From the NCBI GenBank assembly GCA_030424845.1, contig JAUHWC010000004.1:124001-188000 (forward strand): a stretch of 64,000 bases of DNA. Reading direction: 5' to 3'. Made by a program: the position numbers and the translations under genes. The notes beneath the pieces were generated by a model that worked only from the letters and a program-made list of their open reading frames with translations, searched no databases and had not been told where the DNA came from. This document shows positions 35,295 to 43,923 of this stretch, piece by piece (position 1 is the first letter of the stretch; every line of letters starts with the position of its first letter). The stretch comes from Alphaproteobacteria bacterium (GTDB lineage Bacteria > Pseudomonadota > Alphaproteobacteria > Sphingomonadales > Sphingomonadaceae).

Positions 35295-38200
35295 TGATGC
35301 TGAAGCGCCATATCGCCCTCGCCGCCAGCCTGGCAGTTGCCGCCGCCGCCTTCGTGCTCGGCCCGGAAACCCAGGCCGCAGGTGGCGGCGAAACTCCGAT
35401 CGAGCGGGACTACTCCCTAGTCCGCGCAGGCCCTGCGCCGCAAAACCAGTCCATCGAAGAGATGATGGCGAAATCGGACGGCTGCTTCTCCTGTCACGTG
35501 CAGACCGATGCGCCGACCATGCATGCCAGCGATGCGGTGCGGATCGGCTGCGTGGATTGCCACGGCGGCAATCCGGACGTGATCGGCAATCCCGATCTCG
35601 CTTTCGACCACCCGGAATATATCGCCGCGCGCGATGCGGCCCACGTGCTGCCCACGCTGCCGGAAAGCTGGCATTTCCCCAGCTCGGCAAACCCGGAACG
35701 CTCCTATTCGCTGCTCAACCGCGAGAGCCCGGAATTCGTCCGCTTCGTCAATCCGTCCGACTACCGCGTAGCGCGCGAGGCGTGCGGGGCCTGCCACATG
35801 GAACTGGTGGAAGCCAACGAACGGTCGCTGATGGCAACCGGCGCGATGCTGTGGGGCGGCGCGAGCTACAACAACGGCATCTTGCCCTTCAAGAATTACT
35901 TGCTGGGCGAAGCCTACACGCGCGATGGCGTGGGCGCCGTGATCCAGAGCCCCGGCGCTCCTGCGGGAACGGTCACGCCGGAACAGGCTGCACGCGGCGC
36001 GCTGGCCGCGCTCTATCCGCTGCCCACCTGGCATGTGGTCCCGCCTGCTGACGTGTTCCGCGTGTTCGAGCGCGGCGGGCGCAACATCGCCAGCCAGTTT
36101 CCCGAAATCGGCATTCCCAACCCTACCGGCCTGATCCAGCGGCTGGAGGAGCCGGGCCGCCCCGATCTGCGCCAGTCGAACCGTGGCCCCGCCACCGGCC
36201 TGCGTGCCGCGATCCCCGTGCTCAATATCCACAAGACGCGCCTCAACGATCCCTTCACCTGGTTCATGGGCACGAATGACCAGCCCGGCGATTATCGCCA
36301 TTCGGGCTGCGCGGCCTGTCACGTGGTCTATGCCAATGACCGCGAGCCACGCCATTCGCTGACCTATTCGCAATATGGTCGCGACGGGCAGACCATCACC
36401 GTCGATCCAACGATCAACCGCAAGATGCAAGGCGATCATGGAGCCGGTCATGGCGATGACCACGGCGATGGTCACGGCAATGGTCACACGGGCGACAGCC
36501 ACGGATCGGACGGCCACTCGTCCAGTGGCCACGGCGGACTGATCCAACCGGGCGGCGGCGAGTTTGACCCGAACCGCGAGCGCGGCCACCCGCTGCAACA
36601 TGTCTTCACCCGTGCAATCCCCACCAGCCAGTGCATGAACTGCCACATGCACCAGCCGAACATCTTCCTGAATTCCTACCTCGGCTACACCATGTGGGAT
36701 TACGAGAGCGATGCGCCGCTGATGTGGCCGGGGCCGGAAAACCGCACCCCGCGCCCCGAAGGCATGAGTGACGAGGACTATGCCGCCACCTATCTTCGGC
36801 AGCGCTATCCCACCGCCGAAGAAGTGCGCGCCGTGCTCGATCGCAACCCCGAGGGCGCCTCCCCGCGCGGCCTGTGGGCGGATGTCGATTTCCTGCGCAA
36901 TGTCTATGACCTCAACGCCGAGGCGCGCGACACGCAGTTTGGCGATTACCACGGCCACGGCTGGAACTTCCGCGCCATCTTCAAGCGCGACCGGGAAGGC
37001 AATCTGCTCGACGCGGAAGGCAACATCCTCGACCCGGATGATCCCGAGATCTGGCGACGCGAAGGCGAGGGCCAGTTCGTCGAAGCAGGCGTGAACCCGG
37101 GCAAGGCGGTGCACATGATGTCGATCCATGCGGAGAAAGGCATGCAATGCGCCGATTGCCACTTCAGCCAGGACAGCCACGGCAACGGCCTGATCTATGG
37201 CGAGGTCGCCAACGCGATCGAGATCGGCTGCAAGGACTGCCACGGCACGGCGGACAATTACCCGACCCTGCGCACCTCCGGCCCCGCAGCCCCGCCCGAA
37301 GGCCATGACCTGTCCCTGATCCGCAACCCGGATGGCCGTCGCCGCTTTGAATGGGTCGAGGGTGACAACGGTCGCCGCACGCTGATCCAGCGCTCCATCG
37401 TCGACCCCGAACTCGAATGGGAAGTCAGCCTAGTGCGCAACAGCGTCGACCCGACCAGCCCCGATTTCAACGGCAAGTCGGCCCGCGCCAAGCTGATGAG
37501 CCGCGATGGCGCGGAAACCGGCAATTTCGAGTTCGGCCTGGGGATTCCGGCCGACAACCGCGCCCATGGCGACGATGACATGGCCTGCTTCACCTGCCAC
37601 CTGTCATGGACCACTAGTTGCGGCGGCTGCCACCTGCCGATCGAGGCGAACTGGGAAACCGAAGTCCACCGCTACGAAGGCGAGACGACGCGCAACTTCG
37701 CAACCTACAACCCGCAGGTCGCGCGCGACCAGATGTTCCAGCTGGGCATCCACCAGACCACCAAGGGCAACCAGATCGCCCCGGTCCGCTCCTCTTCCGC
37801 GCTGGTGCTCTCCTCCACCAACATCAACCGCGAGCGGATCTATATCCAGCAGCCGCCGATCAGTGCTGTCGGCTTCTCCAGCCAGGCCTTTGCGCCGCAT
37901 TTCCCGCACACCGTGCGGCTGACGGAAACCAAGACCTGCTCGGACTGCCACCTGTCCGAAGCGGAAGACAACAACGCCATCATGGCGCAGCTGCTGTTGC
38001 TGGGCACCAATTACGTGAACTTCATCGGCATGAATGCCTGGACCGGCCTCGAAGGCGGTTTCCAGGCCACCCGCGTCACCGAATGGGACGAGCCGCAGGC
38101 GGTGATCGGTTCCTACCTGCACCGCTATGCCTATCCCGATTACTGGCGCATGCATGTGGAGGACAACAACCGCGAACTGAGGAACTGGACGCGTGGCGAC

Positions 38201-39472
38201 CCGTTCGATGCCAACCTGTCAGGCGAAACCAAGGCGCTGGAAGAGTTTGCCAACGTTGTCGAAGGCACGAGGGATGCGGTCCGCTGCCTGCAGATGCGCG
38301 GCGAATACATGTTCGTCGCCGAAGGCAAGGGCGGCTTCCGCGTCTACGACATCGCCAGCATCGCCAACAAGGGCTTCTCCGAACGCATCATCTCCGCGCC
38401 GTTCAGCCCGCTGGGGCATGACAGCCACGTGGGGACCGAGAACGCCACCTGCATGGCCATCCCGACCAACCAGGCCATCGCGCCGGAACGCAATACCGAA
38501 CAGATGCGCGAGATGAACCAGGAGCAGCCGTTCCTGCCGATCTACCACTATGCCGTGGTGACGGACGCGGTGGAGGGCCTGATCCTCGTCAATGTCGATA
38601 CCTTCGCCGACGGCGAGCTGCGCAACAACGACCTGCGCCGCCTCGAGTACACGGACGGCAGCGATGCCTGGAACCCGAACGGGGTGCTGGACGGTGCACG
38701 GCACATCAACCTGGCCGGTGAGATCGCCTATATCACCGCCGATATCGGCCTTGTGGTGGTCGACCTCTCGAACCCGGAGAGCCCGCAACTGGCCGCCGTG
38801 CGCGAGATGGACGATGCCCGCGCCTCTGCCATCCAGTTCCGCTACCTGTGGGTGACGGATGCCGAAGGCATGAAGGTGTTCGATGTCACCGACCTGCGCA
38901 ATCCGGTGCTGCGGCCCGAGGGAACCGTGCAGATGGAGAACGCACAGCGCATCTATGTCGCGCGCACCTATGCCTATGTCGCCGGCAAGCACGAAGGGCT
39001 GGTGATCGTGGACGTGACCCGGCCGCTCAACCCCCGGGTCTACCGCCGCGAGACCCTCGGCGGCACGATGACAGACGTGGAAGACGTGACCGTTGCCTCC
39101 ACCAATGCCAGCCTCTTTGCCTATGTTGCTGATGGCAGGAACGGGGTGAAGGTGCTGCAACTGACCAGCCCTGACAGCCAACGCAATTTCTACGGCTTCA
39201 GCCCCGCGCCGATGCCCGAACTGATTGCCTGGGCCTCGACACCCACGCCTGCATTGTCGATGTCCAAGGGCCTCGACCGTGACCGTGCGGTGGACGAGAC
39301 CGGCGGCCAGATCGCGATTTTCGGCCGCCTTGGCAGCCGTCCCTTCACCCGCGCCGAAATGGAGGACTTCTTCCTCAACGATGCCGGCATCCCCTGGCGC
39401 GTGAGCGACGAGGTGGACATGACCGCATGGGTGCCGGGCCGCGGACCGGTGCTGGCAGCCAATACGCAATAG
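35294..39472 (+). CDS. Decaheme cytochrome c fused to an LVIVD-type beta-propeller
   Basis: 1392 residues. A signal peptide (1-28) has no lipobox. Ten CxxCH motifs occur at residues 64, 86, 164, 339, 447, 619, 646, 765, 776 and 882, so ten c-type hemes. A His/Gly/Asp-rich loop at 380-414 may bind metal. From about residue 980 the protein changes to propeller repeats of the LVIVD kind: GFRVYDIASI, GLILVNVDTF, GLVVVDLSNPESP, GMKVFDVTDLRNP, GLVIVDVTRPLNP and VKVLQLTSPD. No similar fusion comes to mind in a named respiratory complex. It is probably periplasmic or surface-exposed. The four upstream genes are coupled to it by one- to four-base overlaps. Function is inferred as electron transfer; the substrate or acceptor is unknown. 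Confidence 0.88.
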   Translation: MMLKRHIALAASLAVAAAAFVLGPETQAAGGGETPIERDYSLVRAGPAPQNQSIEEMMAKSDGCFSCHVQTDAPTMHASDAVRIGCVDCHGGNPDVIGNPDLAFDHPEYIAARDAAHVLPTLPESWHFPSSANPERSYSLLNRESPEFVRFVNPSDYRVAREACGACHMELVEANERSLMATGAMLWGGASYNNGILPFKNYLLGEAYTRDGVGAVIQSPGAPAGTVTPEQAARGALAALYPLPTWHVVPPADVFRVFERGGRNIASQFPEIGIPNPTGLIQRLEEPGRPDLRQSNRGPATGLRAAIPVLNIHKTRLNDPFTWFMGTNDQPGDYRHSGCAACHVVYANDREPRHSLTYSQYGRDGQTITVDPTINRKMQGDHGAGHGDDHGDGHGNGHTGDSHGSDGHSSSGHGGLIQPGGGEFDPNRERGHPLQHVFTRAIPTSQCMNCHMHQPNIFLNSYLGYTMWDYESDAPLMWPGPENRTPRPEGMSDEDYAATYLRQRYPTAEEVRAVLDRNPEGASPRGLWADVDFLRNVYDLNAEARDTQFGDYHGHGWNFRAIFKRDREGNLLDAEGNILDPDDPEIWRREGEGQFVEAGVNPGKAVHMMSIHAEKGMQCADCHFSQDSHGNGLIYGEVANAIEIGCKDCHGTADNYPTLRTSGPAAPPEGHDLSLIRNPDGRRRFEWVEGDNGRRTLIQRSIVDPELEWEVSLVRNSVDPTSPDFNGKSARAKLMSRDGAETGNFEFGLGIPADNRAHGDDDMACFTCHLSWTTSCGGCHLPIEANWETEVHRYEGETTRNFATYNPQVARDQMFQLGIHQTTKGNQIAPVRSSSALVLSSTNINRERIYIQQPPISAVGFSSQAFAPHFPHTVRLTETKTCSDCHLSEAEDNNAIMAQLLLLGTNYVNFIGMNAWTGLEGGFQATRVTEWDEPQAVIGSYLHRYAYPDYWRMHVEDNNRELRNWTRGDPFDANLSGETKALEEFANVVEGTRDAVRCLQMRGEYMFVAEGKGGFRVYDIASIANKGFSERIISAPFSPLGHDSHVGTENATCMAIPTNQAIAPERNTEQMREMNQEQPFLPIYHYAVVTDAVEGLILVNVDTFADGELRNNDLRRLEYTDGSDAWNPNGVLDGARHINLAGEIAYITADIGLVVVDLSNPESPQLAAVREMDDARASAIQFRYLWVTDAEGMKVFDVTDLRNPVLRPEGTVQMENAQRIYVARTYAYVAGKHEGLVIVDVTRPLNPRVYRRETLGGTMTDVEDVTVASTNASLFAYVADGRNGVKVLQLTSPDSQRNFYGFSPAPMPELIAWASTPTPALSMSKGLDRDRAVDETGGQIAIFGRLGSRPFTRAEMEDFFLNDAGIPWRVSDEVDMTAWVPGRGPVLAANTQ
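39231..39277. repeat. 10-bp direct repeat flanking a 27-bp segment inside the decaheme gene
   Basis: GGGCCTCGAC occurs at 39231-39240 and again at 39268-39277. The stretch between encodes TPTPALSMSKG, which recalls the ALSLSKG reading of small REP-type elements common in sphingomonad genomes. It may be a degenerate element in frame near the protein's C-terminus. Confidence 0.35.
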
Positions 39473-39536
39473 GCAAGCAGGCGCTGCCACCAGCACCGCT
39501 TGCAGTGACCAGCCCGGACCGAGGAGCCTTTTGTCG

Positions 39537-40289
39537 ATGGACGGGTTGCAACTGCTGATTGACCTCCACAAGGATGCCCCACGCCAGGGTCCGGGCAGCG
39601 ATGACCATACTGCGCTGGCCATCACGCTTTCCGGCCTCGCGAACCACGAAGGCATCAGGGTTGCCGATATCGGCTGCGGATCGGGCGCATCCACGCTTGT
39701 GCTGGCAAGGACGCTCAAGGCCCATATCACGGCGGTGGACCTGTTCCCCGAGTTCCTCGAGGAACTCGACAGAACGGTCAGCTCTGGAAGTTTTCCATCG
39801 ACCATCGAGACGATGGCCGCATCGATGGATTGCCTGCCGTTTGATGACAACAGCCTCGACGCGATCTGGTCCGAAGGCGCGATCTACAACATCGGCTTCG
39901 ATAACGGCATTCGCAGCTGGAACCGTTTTCTGAAACCGGGCGGGATACTGGCTGTTGCCGCGCTCACCTGGCTGACGGCGGATCGCCCGGAGGAGCTGGA
40001 GCGGCATTGGCTGAACGAGTATCCCGAAGTGGCCAAGGCCTCGTGCAAGATCGCACAGCTCGAGGATGCAGGATGCAGGCTCATCGGTTACTTCCCGCTG
40101 CCGCCCGAATGTTGGTTGCAGAACTACTACCGCCCGATGCAGGAACGCTTCGCCTCCTTCCTGCAGCGGAATGGAAACACCGATCAAGCGCGCGAGATCG
40201 TGAAGGCCGAAGAAGCGGAAATCGATTTGTACGAACGTTTTGCCGATTTCGTGAGCTACGGCTTCTACATCGCCAGGAAGGCGGACTGA
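39537..40289 (+). CDS. Class I SAM-dependent methyltransferase
   Basis: 250 residues from ATG 39537, with GAGGAG 10 bases upstream; TTG 39531 is also possible. SAM-binding motif I is VADIGCGSGASTLVLA, followed by ITAVDLFPEFLEEL (acidic motif after strand 2), LPFDDNSLDAIWSEGAIYNIGF and FLKPGGILAVAALTWL. The C-terminal part has aromatic-rich segments (YFPLPPECWLQNYYRPM). The substrate is not evident; the small-molecule methyltransferase layout is typical of arsenite or metabolite methyltransferases. Located directly after the decaheme gene. Confidence 0.85.
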   Translation: MDGLQLLIDLHKDAPRQGPGSDDHTALAITLSGLANHEGIRVADIGCGSGASTLVLARTLKAHITAVDLFPEFLEELDRTVSSGSFPSTIETMAASMDCLPFDDNSLDAIWSEGAIYNIGFDNGIRSWNRFLKPGGILAVAALTWLTADRPEELERHWLNEYPEVAKASCKIAQLEDAGCRLIGYFPLPPECWLQNYYRPMQERFASFLQRNGNTDQAREIVKAEEAEIDLYERFADFVSYGFYIARKAD

Positions 40290-40415
40290 CGTTCTGCCCC
40301 TTGACTGACCCGGCTTCCCGCGCTCCGTTTCGCGGATCATCGGCAGCGCCTCCAACGGCCGGCCCTTCGGCAAGTCTAAACGCCAAATTCACCATTTTCT
40401 CTTACCCGCGAGTAC

Positions 40416-41243
40416 GTGGAAGATCGCTCGCCTATCCTGTCGCCCGGGCCGGGGCATTTTCGCCTCTTTCTGGCATTGCTCGTGGTTTACGAGCATGTTG
40501 CCGACGTGATGCTGGGCCGCGGCGCAGTGTTCCTGTTCTTCGTGGGCTATACCGGCCTCGCCCCGCGCCTGCTGGAACCGGCGTGGTCGCTCGATGTGGA
40601 AATGCAGTTCTACCTTGTCGCACCGGTCCTTGCGCTGGTGTTGACAAAACTCGGCGCGCTGCGTTTTGCCGCGGTGCTGATTGGCTTCACCGCGCTTGCC
40701 TGGTTGCTGGACATGCCGGGCCAGCTGCAACTGGTGGGGTGGTTTGCCGTAGGCATGGCAGCGGCGGCCTTGCCGTGGCGGCCGGGAAAGCGGCTGGTGG
40801 CCTGCTGTATCCTCGCGGCCGTGGCCCTGCTGCTGCTTGTGCTTGCGAGCGACATGCAGGCCATCGTGACTGACCGCAATTTCCACAGCCAGAACACTGC
40901 TCTCAACTGGCTGCTCGCTGCGATACTGGTGCCGCTGGCCGTGCGCTCTTGCCATCAGGCGAGCGATGGTCGGGACAGGTTCCTGGGGGACCTGTCCTAC
41001 CCGATCTATCTCGTTCACTGGCTGCTGGTGGTCCTTGCTTACCAATATTTGCCTGACGATGGCATTTCGCGCCTGCTGTACACGCTGGCGGGATCGATCC
41101 TGCTCTCGATCGTCATCCTGCGATGGGTCGACATGCCCTTGCAGGGCCTGCGTTCACGCTGGGTGGGCCAGCGATACCGGCAACGGGAAGCGGCCCGCGA
41201 TCAGGCCACCCTAGACCCTGAGGCGGGCAAACTGGGGCATTGA
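40416..41243 (+). CDS. Acyltransferase 3 family membrane protein, shortened
   Basis: 275 residues from GTG 40416. Acyltransferase_3 features are present: FRLFLALLVVYEH near the start, AWSLDVEMQFYLVAPVLALVL, repeated membrane helices, FLGDLSYPIYLVHWLLVVL and a C-terminal cytoplasmic tail. Normal members are about 340-380 residues; the region from the first helix (GAVFLFFVGYTG) to the LEPAWSLDVEMQFY helix is joined directly, so roughly 80-100 residues are missing, including where NRxxRIYP and the catalytic His sit. It may be an inactive or truncated O-acetyltransferase for polysaccharide. Convergent with the phosphodiesterase gene. Confidence 0.72.
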   Translation: MEDRSPILSPGPGHFRLFLALLVVYEHVADVMLGRGAVFLFFVGYTGLAPRLLEPAWSLDVEMQFYLVAPVLALVLTKLGALRFAAVLIGFTALAWLLDMPGQLQLVGWFAVGMAAAALPWRPGKRLVACCILAAVALLLLVLASDMQAIVTDRNFHSQNTALNWLLAAILVPLAVRSCHQASDGRDRFLGDLSYPIYLVHWLLVVLAYQYLPDDGISRLLYTLAGSILLSIVILRWVDMPLQGLRSRWVGQRYRQREAARDQATLDPEAGKLGH

Positions 41244-41265
41244 GGCAAGCAGGCTGCGCGGGACG

Positions 41266-42123
41266 CTATTGCGCCAGCTTCTCGCGCTCCATTTCGCGGA
41301 TCATCGGCTGCAAATGCCGGTTGTAATAGGCGATCACGTCCCAGTCGCAGACCTTCTCGTAATGGCTAACAAGCCGCGTGCCATCCCAGCGATGCAGCGC
41401 ATAGCTGGGCGGTTCGGTGGTGATCAGCGCGCGGGCATCGGGCTTGTCGGCCGAGATCGGGCGCAAATCCATGCTCACCAGCGGCGCGACTGACGGTGTG
41501 ACGCTCAAGGGGATACCGCAGAAATCCGTCACGATCTGGCGGTGGAGATGGCCGCAATGGATGGCCTGCACCTGGTCCATCCCGTCAAGCGCGGCGGCAA
41601 GGTTGAGGATCCATTGCTCATCGGCCCGCGGGTCCATCCAGCCGATACCGGCCACGACAGGCGGGTGATGCATGAAGATCACCGTGGGCGTATCGCGATT
41701 GGCCTCCAGCTTGCCGCGTAGCCAGTCCCGCCGCTTGTTGCAGAAGGCGCCGCTATGACGGCCCATTTCCAGCGTATCGAGCAGGATGATGAGCAAGCCG
41801 TCCTTCTCGAACGCGGTCTGGATGAAGCCGTCACCTTCGTGCCTTGTATCCGGGAAGGCAGCCAACAGGCCTTCGCGGCTGTCATGGTTGCCCACCATCA
41901 CGTGTACGGGGAAAGGACATTCGGCGAGCAAGTTCGCCGTCTTGCGGAAGCTCTCCTCGTCACCGCGGTCGGTGATGTCGCCGGAACAGATCAGCAGGTC
42001 CGGCGTGTTGGGCTGCTTCAACAGGCGGTCGAGCGTGGCGCGGAACCGCTGGCGGTTCAGCTCCTCGGGACGGGCGTCTGGTTCGAACCCGATATGGATA
42101 TCCGTCATTTGCGCGATGATCAT
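41266..42123 (-). CDS. CpdA-like metallophosphoesterase (3',5'-cyclic-nucleotide phosphodiesterase class III type)
   Basis: 285 residues, close to E. coli CpdA in length. The five metallophosphoesterase motifs are intact: QMTDIHIG, CSGDITDRGDE, VGNHDS, FMHHPPV and IHCGHLHRQI, giving a dinuclear metal site. Class III cAMP phosphodiesterases have exactly this set and lack a signal peptide. Its start is 41 bases beyond the stop of the FHA-decaheme gene on the same strand. Since the flavoprotein of this cluster has two cyclic-nucleotide-binding domains, turnover of cAMP or a related cyclic nucleotide is an attractive role, though other phosphodiester substrates are possible. Confidence 0.8.
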   Translation of the reverse strand: MIIAQMTDIHIGFEPDARPEELNRQRFRATLDRLLKQPNTPDLLICSGDITDRGDEESFRKTANLLAECPFPVHVMVGNHDSREGLLAAFPDTRHEGDGFIQTAFEKDGLLIILLDTLEMGRHSGAFCNKRRDWLRGKLEANRDTPTVIFMHHPPVVAGIGWMDPRADEQWILNLAAALDGMDQVQAIHCGHLHRQIVTDFCGIPLSVTPSVAPLVSMDLRPISADKPDARALITTEPPSYALHRWDGTRLVSHYEKVCDWDVIAYYNRHLQPMIREMEREKLAQ

Positions 42124-42163
42124 CTGCGCGCTCTCCCGTGGCGAGCCTGTTGCCAGTCTCTCT

Positions 42164-43915
42164 CTAATTTCGTTCCCGCAAGGAAAGGTTACCTGCGATC
42201 CGCGGCGGTGCCGCGGCTGCGCCCTCGCGCGGGTGATAGGAATGGCACATGGCGCAGCCTGAGGGGACTTCGGCCGTCAGCGAATTCTCGCCCTCGTGAC
42301 AATCGCGGCAGGAGGACAGGTTGGGCAACAGCAGGTCGCTTGCATCGCTGGAGGTATCGGCGGCGTGGCAGGTGGCGCAATCTTCCTGGGTATGCGCGTC
42401 ATGGTCGAACCAGCCATGCATCATGAAGCGGGCCGTCTGCGTGACAGGAGCCACGGACAGGACGCCGCCTGCCGTGTCGCCGGGATAATGGCATTCGCCG
42501 CACAACCCGTCAGGCTCCAGCGCGTTTGAGCGCAACACGGCCGGGGCAACGCTGCTGAAATTGCCGTAATAGAGGCCGCCTTCGGCAAATTCACCCGGCC
42601 GGCGGCGCCCGGTGGTGATCGGGCGACGCGGGCTGCGATCGGCGGCCATCAGGTCTGCCTCGATCTGGTCGATATTGCCATGGCTCAGCGTGCGGAACGT
42701 GGTTCCGACACGGTCATAGACAAGGCTGTGACAGGCCTCGCAGTTCTCCTCCATGTTGACCGGCAGGAAACGCACGCCGTCCGCCGTGGGCGTGTGGCAG
42801 CTGCTGCATTCGAGCATGTCGCCATAACCGGCCTGTTCGCCAAGCCGGCGGGCCATCTGCGTCACCCCGCTCTCCGGATCGAGGTGCAGATCGTGCGGGA
42901 AGCGCAGGCCGTTCCAGTCCCTCGGGTTGGCGGAAAGCGATGTGCGCACGGTTTCAACCGCTCCCTTCCGGGGCAGGACGGCCACCTTGAATTCGGGATG
43001 CAGCTCGCCAAAGTCCGCCGCATTGCCCAGCTGGGTATCGGTCAGGCGGCTATCCAGCGTGTCATGGCAATCGGCGCAGAACTGCTGTGCGGTCGGCTCC
43101 ATGCGGCCTGCACCTTCGTGCTCGGTGTGGCAATCGGTGCAGGCACCCGGACCGGGCTTGTTGAAGGCATGGGCGATATCCCACAGCAGCGCGTCCGCGC
43201 CCTGGGGGGCAGGCATGCCCAGCGCCATGCGGGTATCAGCGGCATGGTCGGCAATTCCTTCATGGCAGGTGAGGCAGGTCTCGTCGCGCACAGCCACGAA
43301 AGGCTCGGTGTGGCAAGCCTCGCAATTGTCCTCCAGCCCGTGGTGGACGGAAGACAGATCGCCCGTGCTCCAGCTGGCATCCATCAGCACGGCGCCCTCG
43401 CCTTCAATGTCCGGCTCCACTTCCACGCGGGTAAGATGGGAGACGACAGGTACGGCGAGGAATAGCAGGAGTATGGCGGTCAGCGCGATCCATGACATGG
43501 CGCGCTTGCCGGGCAAGGCACCGCCAAGCGAGAAACCGCGCAGGCGGTCCTTGCCCTCACCCTCGTCATCGGCGCGCTGGCGCACGGTGATGGCAACCCG
43601 GCCATCGTCCTCGCGCGAGAATTCGAGCAGGTAGGAGCCGACACCCAGCTCCGCACCCTTGGCGGGATCGATGCTGGCAGACTGCGTGTTGCGGCCATCG
43701 ATGGTGAAACCCAGAGAGGCGACCGCATCCAGCTTCAAGCCCCCACCCGGCTTAGGAGTGATGCGCACATGCTGCTGTTCCACCGCAAGGTCGGGCAGGT
43801 GGATCGCGCAACCGGCATTGCGGCCGACCAGAACCTCGTCGGCAGCCACTTCCCGCTCCCGGACGATCTCTCGCCCAGCGGCCGTGAAGTCTATGCTGCG
43901 TATCCGGAAATCCAT
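42164..43915 (-). CDS. FHA-domain, single-TM, decaheme cytochrome c
   Basis: 583 residues from ATG 43915 with GAGGG 8 bases upstream; a GTG at 43927 overlapping the upstream stop is the alternative. Residues 25-100 form an FHA-type domain (VLVGRNAGCAIHLPDLAVEQQHVRI), but the usual Ser of the SxxH motif is Glu46. One helix (139-160, SWIALTAILLLFLAVPVVSHL) places it cytoplasm-side. The periplasmic part has ten CxxCH motifs at 198, 214, 259, 280, 370, 392, 472, 513, 536 and 554. It is an inner-membrane-anchored ten-heme carrier with a cytoplasmic sensor domain. It lies between a diheme b-like protein and a CpdA-like phosphodiesterase. Confidence 0.88.
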   Translation of the reverse strand: MDFRIRSIDFTAAGREIVREREVAADEVLVGRNAGCAIHLPDLAVEQQHVRITPKPGGGLKLDAVASLGFTIDGRNTQSASIDPAKGAELGVGSYLLEFSREDDGRVAITVRQRADDEGEGKDRLRGFSLGGALPGKRAMSWIALTAILLLFLAVPVVSHLTRVEVEPDIEGEGAVLMDASWSTGDLSSVHHGLEDNCEACHTEPFVAVRDETCLTCHEGIADHAADTRMALGMPAPQGADALLWDIAHAFNKPGPGACTDCHTEHEGAGRMEPTAQQFCADCHDTLDSRLTDTQLGNAADFGELHPEFKVAVLPRKGAVETVRTSLSANPRDWNGLRFPHDLHLDPESGVTQMARRLGEQAGYGDMLECSSCHTPTADGVRFLPVNMEENCEACHSLVYDRVGTTFRTLSHGNIDQIEADLMAADRSPRRPITTGRRRPGEFAEGGLYYGNFSSVAPAVLRSNALEPDGLCGECHYPGDTAGGVLSVAPVTQTARFMMHGWFDHDAHTQEDCATCHAADTSSDASDLLLPNLSSCRDCHEGENSLTAEVPSGCAMCHSYHPREGAAAAPPRIAGNLSLRERN

Positions 43916-43923
43916 GCGCGCCC

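Noticed and set aside
33240-35690. 816-residue open frame antisense to the outer-membrane barrel
   Set aside because: Artefact of high GC; the plus-strand frame has signal peptide, strands and overlapping neighbours.
33303-39472. Direct assignment as MtrCAB
   Set aside because: No clear MtrB signature, a CXXC motif or decaheme outer-surface lipoprotein was seen; only the broad layout is similar.
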